From NCBI GenBank assembly GCA_934702115.1, contig CAKUYF010000068.1, positions 1-5,201 of the forward strand: DNA of 5,201 bases. Reading direction: 5' to 3'. Below, piece by piece: positions 1 through 4,925 of this stretch; within the stretch, counting starts at the first letter, position 1, and every line of letters begins with the position of its first letter. The position numbers were made by a program, and so were the translations under genes. The notes below the pieces were generated by a model. It saw nothing but the letters and a program-made list of their open reading frames with translations, searched no databases and had not been told where the DNA came from. The stretch is from an uncultured Eubacteriales bacterium (GTDB lineage: Bacteria > Bacillota > Clostridia > Oscillospirales > Acutalibacteraceae).

Positions 1-472
1 AATTAAGAATACTAGATTTATAATCTGTTTGAGATTCTTGTGTTTTTGATAATTTAGGGCACCTAATATTATTAATAAATTCTTGTGATTCTTTGGTGAG
101 TTTTAAACTACTACTCTCAGATTTTTCCATGTTAGATTGAATTTCGAATATTTTCTTGTAAGCTGTAGCTATGTCGTTATCTTGGCAATAACTACTAAAA
201 AAATTGTAAAGATAATTGAAATCATATATAAGCATTCTATTTTTGCTTTTTAAACTACCTTCTTCAGGGTTATTTTTCGTAAATGCTTTTTTAAAAGTTT
301 TACTGATTTTTCTTTTTGCTCTTTCACCTAAGCTTGAATTTTTTTCAATTTCTCTCCATAAACTTAACATATACTTTTTTATATCAGCTGGATACGGTAG
401 CTTGTTTGATTTAAATTCCGCTTTAATTTCTTCGGGAAGGTTAACCAATTTCTCGGGTATAGTATTTATCAT
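1..472 (-). CDS. Unrecognised lysine-rich protein, 3' end cut by window edge
   Basis: An open frame runs on the minus strand from ATG at 472 to the left edge without a stop, giving 157 whole codons. The start is well supported: an AAAGGAGA Shine-Dalgarno site at 481-488 lies 8 nt upstream, and a near-consensus promoter lies just before it. The protein begins MINTIPEKLVNLPEEIKAEF. About 23 of 157 residues are Lys, with many Ser, Asn and Glu. I see no signal peptide or membrane segment, so it is probably cytoplasmic. Residues 50-66 form a basic stretch (RAKRKISKTFKKAF), and an aromatic cluster follows at 83-96 (YDFNYLYNFFSSY). The part after about 115 is polar and Ser/Lys/Gln-rich, like a linker. 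I do not recognise the family and assign no function. It lies 75 bp past folK but has its own promoter, so it need not be related to folate. That it is a real gene is fairly sure. Confidence 0.8.
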   Translation of the reverse strand, partial: MINTIPEKLVNLPEEIKAEFKSNKLPYPADIKKYMLSLWREIEKNSSLGERAKRKISKTFKKAFTKNNPEEGSLKSKNRMLIYDFNYLYNFFSSYCQDNDIATAYKKIFEIQSNMEKSESSSLKLTKESQEFINNIRCPKLSKTQESQTDYKSSILN

Positions 473-480
473 CTTTAACT

Positions 481-488
481 TCTCCTTT
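481..488 (-). promoter_or_regulatory. Ribosome binding site of the left-edge gene
   Basis: AAAGGAGA on the minus strand, 8 nt before the ATG at 472, is a strong match to the anti-Shine-Dalgarno sequence. It fixes the start of the unrecognised gene and is the main support for that gene being real. Confidence 0.8.
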
Positions 489-494
489 CGTAGA

Positions 495-523
495 ATTATA
501 CAATATTTATTTTAAATAATCAA
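495..523 (-). promoter_or_regulatory. Predicted SigA-type promoter for the left-edge gene
   Basis: On the minus strand there is a TTGATT -35 box (518-523), a 17-nt AT-rich spacer and a perfect TATAAT -10 box (495-500). Transcription would be expected to start near 488, directly at the Shine-Dalgarno site, leaving a leader of only about 20 nt. The spacing and -10 match are good; the -35 matches TTGACA at four of six positions. The position between folK and the next gene suggests a separate transcription unit. The surroundings are very AT-rich, so chance matches are easier here. Confidence 0.6.
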
Positions 524-547
524 TATATTAATGCTTTTTGTGAAAAA

Positions 548-1027
548 TTACTTATATTTCTTTACTCCTTTTAAATCACATGTTTTAAGGCTTTGAAGAA
601 AATTTAAATTTTCAAAACTTCCTTCAGGACAAAGCTCTTTAAGCGGAATCATAACGAAAGCTCTTTCAAATAAACGTGGATGAGGTAAGATTAAGTTTTC
701 TTCATTTTTTACTTCTTTTCCATAAGCAATAATATCAATATCAATTGTACGTGGGCATAGTTTATACTCTCGCTTTCTGCCAAGTGCTGCTTCTATTCCT
801 AAGCATACTCCTAAAAGTTCAGATGAATTAAGAAAAGTCTTGATTTTAACACAACAGTTTATATATTTATTTTGGACTTCATTTACTCCATAAGGTTCTG
901 TTTCATAGTAGCTTGAAATGTTGAGTACTTCCAGCTTTGGAATATTTCTTAAGGAGTTAATAGCTTTATCTATGTAATATATTCTATCGCCCAAATTACT
1001 TCCCAGAGATAAAATAGCTTTTGTCAT
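548..1027 (-). CDS. folK: 2-amino-4-hydroxy-6-hydroxymethyldihydropteridine pyrophosphokinase
   Basis: This enzyme transfers pyrophosphate from ATP to 6-hydroxymethyl-7,8-dihydropterin, making the substrate that FolP joins to p-aminobenzoate. It acts in the cytoplasm. The 159 residues are the usual length for a single-domain HPPK. Visible family motifs are SLGSNLGDR (7-15), YYETEPYGV (40-48), GRKRE (83-87), the signature PRTIDIDIIAYG (92-103) and LPHPRLFERAFV (114-125). D96 and D98 correspond to the magnesium-binding aspartates; R84, H116 and R122 match conserved nucleotide/pterin-site positions. One oddity is Cys91, where the family signature normally has Gly or Ala before PR. The ATG at 1027 overlaps the folB stop as ATGA, and a GAGAGG Shine-Dalgarno site (1035-1040) lies 7 nt upstream inside folB, so the two are probably translationally coupled. 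It is the last gene of the folate cluster. No GC-rich terminator follows. Confidence 0.97.
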   Translation of the reverse strand: MTKAILSLGSNLGDRIYYIDKAINSLRNIPKLEVLNISSYYETEPYGVNEVQNKYINCCVKIKTFLNSSELLGVCLGIEAALGRKREYKLCPRTIDIDIIAYGKEVKNEENLILPHPRLFERAFVMIPLKELCPEGSFENLNFLQSLKTCDLKGVKKYK

Positions 1028-1398
1028 TTTTGAGCCTCTCTTCTGGTACGACTTATTTTTACCGCTACATACTCGACTTCTTCTTTTATGGGAGCTTGAG
1101 GTTTTTTTACAGTTACCTCTAAGGAAGTAACTTCCTTAAAGCTACTAAATATATTTTCTGAAATTTTTTCTGCAACTTTTTCTATTAAATTATAAGACTT
1201 TTCAGTAACGGATTTTTTAATAACTTTAATTATATCAGAATAACTAATTGTTTCTCTTAAATTATCACTTTCATATCCGCCCAGCTTATTTGTATTAACT
1301 ATAGTATCAATATAGAAATTTTGTCCATTTATTTTCTCAAAATCATGTACTCCATGATTACCAAAGATTTTTAATCCTTTTATTAGTATACTGTTCAT
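1024..1398 (-). CDS. folB: Dihydroneopterin aldolase
   Basis: FolB cleaves 7,8-dihydroneopterin to 6-hydroxymethyl-7,8-dihydropterin and glycolaldehyde, feeding FolK, which is encoded just downstream. The 124 residues are typical. Family features are IKGLKIFGNHGV (6-17), E21 followed by GQNF (25-28), ISYSD with Tyr53, NLIE with Glu73 (pterin-binding in characterised enzymes), and VTVKKPQAPI (96-104), whose Lys99 matches the catalytic lysine. All key residues appear intact. The ATG at 1398 has an AAAGGA site (1408-1413) 9 nt upstream. The gene starts 20 bp after the folP stop, and its own stop overlaps the folK start by 4 bp. Members of this fold also include epimerases acting on dihydroneopterin; the fol context makes the aldolase role most likely. 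Confidence 0.96.
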   Translation of the reverse strand: MNSILIKGLKIFGNHGVHDFEKINGQNFYIDTIVNTNKLGGYESDNLRETISYSDIIKVIKKSVTEKSYNLIEKVAEKISENIFSSFKEVTSLEVTVKKPQAPIKEEVEYVAVKISRTRREAQK

Positions 1399-1418
1399 TA
1401 TTCAGATCCTTTTATTAT

Positions 1419-2216
1419 TTACTTAGAATTCCTTATGGCATCCACAACTTTAGAGGCAAAAATCGCTTCCTGAACGTCATGGACACGTATAATATTTGCG
1501 CCTCTATCAATAGCTATTGTATTAGCTGCAATTGTGCCCGGAAGCTTTGATGAATTATCTTTATTTTCTAAAAATTCCGAAACCACTCTTTTTCGAGAAA
1601 TACCAACCAGCATTGCAACCCCTTTAATTTTAAATTTATCTAAATTATTTATCATTCTTCTATCTTGAATTCTATCTTTAGAAAAACCAATACCGGGATC
1701 TAAGCATATTCTCTCTTTAGATATGCCAAATTTACCGGCTTCAAGAACTTTTCTTTCAAAAAACTCTTTTATATTTGAATCTTCTCCACTGTGCATAATA
1801 ATAATTCCACAGTTACTCTTTGAAGCAACTTCAAACATTGTTTCACTACTAAATCCACTTACGTCATTTATAATACTTGCTCCCAACTCAAGAACTTCTT
1901 TAGCTACTTCAGGATAAAATGTATCCACAGAAACGGGAATATTTATATTGTCCTTTAGTTTTTTTAATACAGGATAAAGTCTAGAAAGCTCTTCCTCAGC
2001 GGAAATTTTTACGTACCCTGGCCGAGTAGACTGAGCTCCAATATCTAATATATCTGCTCCAAGTTTTTGAATTTCAAATGCACGTTTAACTGCTTTTTCA
2101 GGATTAAACCACTGTCCGCCGTCTGAAAATGAGTCGGGTGTTACGTTAAGTATTCCCATAACTCGTGTTTTATTTTCTAAATCTATATTATACTTTCCTG
2201 CTTTAAAAACATTCAT
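1419..2216 (-). CDS. folP: Dihydropteroate synthase (sulfonamide target)
   Basis: FolP condenses 6-hydroxymethyl-dihydropterin pyrophosphate with p-aminobenzoate to give dihydropteroate. I use the ATG at 2216 (265 residues). An in-frame ATG at 2225 lies only 1 nt from the AAGGAG site (2227-2232), whereas 2216 is 10 nt away. Motifs in this numbering are ILNVTPDSFSDGG with metal-site Asn24, STRPG (63-67), SVDT with Asp98, NDVSG with Asn117, MH (141-142), DPGIGF from Asp173, SRKR with Lys209, and RVHD with Arg244 and His246. The TIM-barrel active site therefore looks complete. The SFSDGG and STRPG loops carry the usual residues at classical sulfonamide-resistance positions. Oddities: the stretch between MH and DPG is about 14 residues shorter than in the E. 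coli enzyme as I recall it, and the usual GFGK...HN segment reads GFSK...QD. The start overlaps the folE end by 14 bp, which suggests coupled translation. Confidence 0.95.
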   Translation of the reverse strand: MNVFKAGKYNIDLENKTRVMGILNVTPDSFSDGGQWFNPEKAVKRAFEIQKLGADILDIGAQSTRPGYVKISAEEELSRLYPVLKKLKDNINIPVSVDTFYPEVAKEVLELGASIINDVSGFSSETMFEVASKSNCGIIIMHSGEDSNIKEFFERKVLEAGKFGISKERICLDPGIGFSKDRIQDRRMINNLDKFKIKGVAMLVGISRKRVVSEFLENKDNSSKLPGTIAANTIAIDRGANIIRVHDVQEAIFASKVVDAIRNSK

Positions 2217-2760
2217 ACTCTTCATTCTCCTTACTTTTTAAAGCTAAACTTCCGCAAGTTGCAACAGTTTTCGTAAGAGCTCCTTGTGCTTTAACTCCTC
2301 TGACTGTCATGCAAAGATGTTCTGCTTCTACAGTAACTTCAACCCATTTAGGAGACAAACCGGAAAATATAAATTTTGCTATTTTATTTGTAATTCTTTC
2401 CTGAACTTGCAAACCGCTTGCAAAATAATTAACTATTCTTGCAAACTTAGAAATCCCAAGAATTTTCCCATTTTGAGGTATATATTTTATATGTACTACT
2501 CCTTTGAAAGGCAGTAAATGGTGTTCACAAAGTGAACAAAAAGGAATATCTCTAACTTCCACTAAACCAGAAGGTGAGATCTCTTCTTCATTAAATATTT
2601 TTATTAATTCATGTTCATCAGCTTCGGACTGATTAAACATTTCCTCATACATATTGGCTACTCTTTTAGGAGTTTCCTTTAATCCTTCTCTTAGAGGATT
2701 TTCGCCTAAAGCCTTGAGAAGCTTAAAAATCAACCCTTCTATATCTTTTTTATCTACCAT
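2203..2760 (-). CDS. folE: GTP cyclohydrolase I, type IA
   Basis: This zinc enzyme converts GTP to 7,8-dihydroneopterin triphosphate and formate, the first committed step of folate synthesis. I choose the ATG at 2760 (185 residues): the AAAGG site (2770-2774) is 9 nt upstream, while the in-frame ATG at 2769 directly abuts it. In this numbering the family motifs are GENPLREGLKETPKRVANMY (19-38), FCSLCEHHLLPF (74-85) and QVQERIT (118-124), followed by EHLCMTVRGV from residue 147. Cys78, His81 and Cys150 match the zinc ligands and His148 the conserved active-site histidine, so the enzyme should be active. The usual C-terminal SGAL-type segment reads AQGALTKTVATCGSL. It starts 21 bp after the transglutaminase-like gene and overlaps folP by 14 bp. 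As the pathway entry enzyme it heads the four fol genes. Confidence 0.97.
   Translation of the reverse strand: MVDKKDIEGLIFKLLKALGENPLREGLKETPKRVANMYEEMFNQSEADEHELIKIFNEEEISPSGLVEVRDIPFCSLCEHHLLPFKGVVHIKYIPQNGKILGISKFARIVNYFASGLQVQERITNKIAKFIFSGLSPKWVEVTVEAEHLCMTVRGVKAQGALTKTVATCGSLALKSKENEEYECF
2227..2232 (-). promoter_or_regulatory. Ribosome binding site that decides the folP start
   Basis: AAGGAG on the minus strand, inside the end of folE. It lies 10 nt from the ATG at 2216 but only 1 nt from the in-frame ATG at 2225, so the downstream ATG is the likely start. Confidence 0.65.
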
Positions 2761-2769
2761 TTTCAACAT

Positions 2770-2774
2770 CCTTT
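2770..2774 (-). promoter_or_regulatory. Ribosome binding site that decides the folE start
   Basis: AAAGG on the minus strand in the 21-bp gap before folE. It is 9 nt from the ATG at 2760 and directly touches the in-frame ATG at 2769, favouring 2760. Confidence 0.55.
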
Positions 2775-2781
2775 AATTAAG

Positions 2782-4245
2782 TTAAATATAATTTATTTTT
2801 ATTGATATAACATTCTGCGGCTTGCATTCAGAATACTCAATACGTGAACTGTCTATTTGGCATTCTTGGTTTAATCTTCTGTTTGATTTACCGATACAGG
2901 AAAAAAATTTATTATTTCCGGAAGAGAATAATTGCTTTTTTAAATTTTCCAAATTCATATTTTTATCGCACATAATATATAAATATCTATTTTTGTTAAG
3001 TGCTAAAAATATCAACTTATCAATTATCTTGTTAGTGGCATGAGAATCCAATGATGCAATCTTTACTGCATTTTTATAAAAATAATTATCTTTTTTTGAA
3101 TTACAAGTGGGCAATGTAAAGTTATATCGTTTATCAGAAGGCCAAATAGTTTTAGAGTCAGGCTGAGAATTTATTATGTGATCCTTCTGCACGGTATCAT
3201 CATCTATATTGAAATAATTGTATTTTTGGAGGGAGCTACTGCTATCCCATGTAACGTCTAAATGATACCAGTTACCTCCTATCTGAACTATATTCCACAT
3301 ATGGGGTTCACTGCCTCTAGCTCCTACTACTGTTCTACATTTAATTCCAACAGCAGAAAGCAATATCTGCATTGCTTTAGAATATCCTTCGCATACCGCG
3401 GAATTTTCTACTAAACATCCATACGGTGTGAATACTTTAGCTCGTTCTCTTAAAAGAAAATACTTAGAGTTAAGGCTATTCTTAATATTTTTATTTTCAT
3501 AATAAAAATGCTCCAGCATGGAATCATGTAAGATGCTGGCGGAATGATTTCGAAATTTGTTTACGGAATTATAATCTTTTAAATCCATATTAATTTTTGA
3601 ATACTTACAGTTATTTATAATGTAATCATGTATATACAATTCCTTTTCATAATCTGAATAAGTATTGGGAATTTTTGAAATTATTTCGGAAACTTTTTCA
3701 TTTAGTTTTTCTACTGATTTTTTCTGTTCTTCTTTAGAAAATATAGAATTTAGTTTTATAACCGTAGAGTTATTATCATACATATAATTAAAACTATTGG
3801 CTATCCAAAAAATTTCAGGGTTATCATTTTGTAAAGCATATAGAACCTTTTTGATTTGTCCGGAGCTAAGCTTGCAATCACTAATTGTAATGGGAGCTAT
3901 TACGTAGTACCCGGCTGAGGAAACTGTTCCTAGAATTTTTTCACAACCGCTTTTTATTTTGTTATAGCAAAGTCTCTCTTCATAAGCCTCCAGCTCTTCA
4001 AAACCGTTGGTTATTGAAATTTTTGAAGTTAAATTATTTAGTGAAGTTAAATTATTGGAAAACTGATTTACAGTTTCATCTGCAACTATTTCTTTATTTA
4101 GTTCTTTTTCCATGATATTACTGCTAAGTGTAGGAAAATTAATTTTTTGATTTTCTTTACTTTGAATTCGGGAATTATACATAACTGCGGAAGATATTAG
4201 TAATCCGATAGCAATGACACTACAAATTATATAAAACTTTTTCAT
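2782..4245 (-). CDS. Membrane-anchored transglutaminase-like (papain-fold) protein
   Basis: The predicted 487-residue protein starts at ATG 4245, 5 nt after GAGGGG (4251-4256); an upstream TTG at 4263 lacks a ribosome binding site. MKK followed by a hydrophobic helix at about 4-23 and no lipobox Cys suggests export, with the bulk outside the membrane. Residues 120-215 resemble the region before the core in clostridial transglutaminase-like proteins (DNPEIFWIAN, then a KELYIHDYI helix). The core has VCEGYSKA with Cys285, EPHMWNIV with His315 and WYHLDVTWD with Asp330, an intact Cys-His-Asp triad. It ends in a YFNIDDDTVQKDH segment typical of this group. The C-terminal ~90 residues (from about 395) form a further small domain I do not recognise. 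The stretch at 217-273 before the catalytic Cys is longer than usual. Cysteines are frequent (12 outside the anchor). Members may be proteases or crosslinkers; substrate is unknown. It lies 27 bp after the ArAE-like gene and 21 bp before folE. Confidence 0.88.
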   Translation of the reverse strand: MKKFYIICSVIAIGLLISSAVMYNSRIQSKENQKINFPTLSSNIMEKELNKEIVADETVNQFSNNLTSLNNLTSKISITNGFEELEAYEERLCYNKIKSGCEKILGTVSSAGYYVIAPITISDCKLSSGQIKKVLYALQNDNPEIFWIANSFNYMYDNNSTVIKLNSIFSKEEQKKSVEKLNEKVSEIISKIPNTYSDYEKELYIHDYIINNCKYSKINMDLKDYNSVNKFRNHSASILHDSMLEHFYYENKNIKNSLNSKYFLLRERAKVFTPYGCLVENSAVCEGYSKAMQILLSAVGIKCRTVVGARGSEPHMWNIVQIGGNWYHLDVTWDSSSSLQKYNYFNIDDDTVQKDHIINSQPDSKTIWPSDKRYNFTLPTCNSKKDNYFYKNAVKIASLDSHATNKIIDKLIFLALNKNRYLYIMCDKNMNLENLKKQLFSSGNNKFFSCIGKSNRRLNQECQIDSSRIEYSECKPQNVISIKINYI

Positions 4246-4272
4246 ACTTTCCCCTCTTTCCAAACTAACATT

Positions 4273-4773
4273 TTATTTAAAAGAACAGATTTTTTTAAAG
4301 TCAATTTTATTAACCATCATTGCAACTGCAATACCTATTAATGTATCACATACACGCTGAATAACGTAAGTAAGTGCACTACTAGCATTTGCAGAGGACC
4401 TTGATAAAATTACTATAACAACCACACAACCTATAGAGACTGCCGGTTTTTTGTTTATCAAATTACAAAGATAAACAACTAGTAGTATACATAAAGGTAA
4501 AACACAAATTCTAATCCATTCATAGTAAGGTAAATTGCAGCATAACTCTAAAGCTATATATCCTATCGAACCGCCAATCATAGTCCCTATGAAGCGGTTT
4601 ATGCCTGTATCAAGTGTTTGTTCGCACGTCTGCTCCATACATATTACTGAAGCTATGCACGCACAAAAAATATCTTCATGATTAAAAAACATAGAAATAA
4701 GGGCACAAATTGCTACAGCAATAGCAGTTTTAACTGCACGAAGACCAATCCTATACTCTCTGTTCAATTCCAC
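4273..4773 (-). CDS. Small ArAE/FUSC-type membrane protein, putative aromatic acid exporter family
   Basis: A 166-residue integral membrane protein with about six hydrophobic segments (roughly 13-30, 35-49, 62-78, 86-105, 110-125, 140-155). The RFIGTMIGGSIGY segment (60-72) and the QRVCDTLIGIAVAMMVN segment (139-155) are typical of the N-terminal membrane half of aromatic acid exporter (ArAE, FUSC-like) proteins. It lacks the large cytoplasmic C-terminal domain of longer relatives, so it is a short form. Thirteen cysteines are unusually many. No substrate can be read from the sequence. The longest form starts with GTG at 4773, but AAGG (4777-4780) is only 3 nt away; a TTG at 4767 is 9 nt away and may be the true start (164 residues). 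It is the first gene of the apparent operon, preceded by a leader with two hairpins. The family call is fairly sure; export of an aromatic acid is inference from the family name. Confidence 0.85.
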   Translation of the reverse strand: MELNREYRIGLRAVKTAIAVAICALISMFFNHEDIFCACIASVICMEQTCEQTLDTGINRFIGTMIGGSIGYIALELCCNLPYYEWIRICVLPLCILLVVYLCNLINKKPAVSIGCVVVIVILSRSSANASSALTYVIQRVCDTLIGIAVAMMVNKIDFKKICSFK

Positions 4774-4781
4774 AAACCTTC

Positions 4782-4814
4782 GGACAGATATGAATTTTCA
4801 TTTTCAATCTGTCC
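4782..4814 (-). promoter_or_regulatory. Leader hairpin directly before the ArAE-like gene
   Basis: The perfect 8-bp arms GGACAGAT (4782-4789) and ATCTGTCC (4807-4814) continue, after a one-base bulge at 4790, into 4 more pairs (TGAA/TTCA). They close on an 8-nt loop (4795-4802). The base of the stem ends one base from the AAGG ribosome binding site. No T-run follows on either strand, so it is not a normal terminator. It could influence translation start, or be an operator-like palindrome; no known riboswitch class is recognised. Confidence 0.5.
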
Positions 4815-4832
4815 TTTCCTGCCTTTCATATT

Positions 4833-4860
4833 GTAGCAGCTAATAGATTTTTCTGCTTAC
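4833..4860 (-). promoter_or_regulatory. Second, weaker leader hairpin
   Basis: GTAGCAG (4833-4839) pairs with CTGCTTAC (4853-4860), giving 7 pairs with one bulged base and a 13-nt loop. On the minus strand it would sit at the 5' end of the transcript from the predicted -10 box at 4870-4875. On the plus strand a short AT-rich stretch follows but no clean T-run. The stem is short, so it may be chance. Confidence 0.3.
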
Positions 4861-4869
4861 TTAATTTAA

Positions 4870-4898
4870 ATTATATCATGAATTAATACGTAAGGAAA
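4870..4898 (-). promoter_or_regulatory. Possible promoter of the ArAE-transglutaminase-fol operon
   Basis: A perfect TATAAT (4870-4875) lies on the minus strand in the 152-bp gap after spoVFB. At 17-nt spacing the -35 region reads TTTCCT (4893-4898), only three of six matches to TTGACA, so the site is weak or needs an activator. Transcription would start near 4863, giving a leader of about 90 nt that holds both hairpins. It is the only intergenic space upstream of the six packed genes, which makes a promoter here likely even if its exact place is unsure. Confidence 0.45.
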
Positions 4899-4925
4899 TA
4901 ATAAACCAATTAAACTTATGTATTA

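Noticed and set aside
216..515. Open frame on the plus strand, 99 codons, hydrophobic
   Set aside because: It lies antisense to the left-edge gene, which has a strong ribosome binding site and promoter; the plus-strand frame has neither and its Phe/Leu-rich composition is what antisense of a Lys-rich gene gives.
532..549. Weak A/T hairpin (CTTTTT-gtg-AAAAA) just after folK as a terminator
   Set aside because: The stem is only A-T pairs with a 3-nt loop and no following T-run on the coding strand; too weak to call.
1723..1917. Open frame on the plus strand inside folP
   Set aside because: Antisense to a confidently identified gene, with no start signals and no recognisable protein.
2284..2517. 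Open frame on the plus strand inside folE, Cys/Phe-rich
   Set aside because: Antisense to conserved FolE motifs; the apparent cysteines come from the other strand's codons.
2822..3043. Open frame on the plus strand inside the transglutaminase-like gene
   Set aside because: Antisense to the C-terminal domain, with no ribosome binding site or family match.
4774..4925. Tetrahydrofolate riboswitch before the folate operon
   Set aside because: This class is known in Clostridia near folate genes, but I could not find its conserved core in the leader; the hairpins present do not match it.
4774..4925. Intrinsic terminator after spoVFB
   Set aside because: Only AT-rich imperfect inverted repeats occur near 4900-4925, without a GC stem or T-run.
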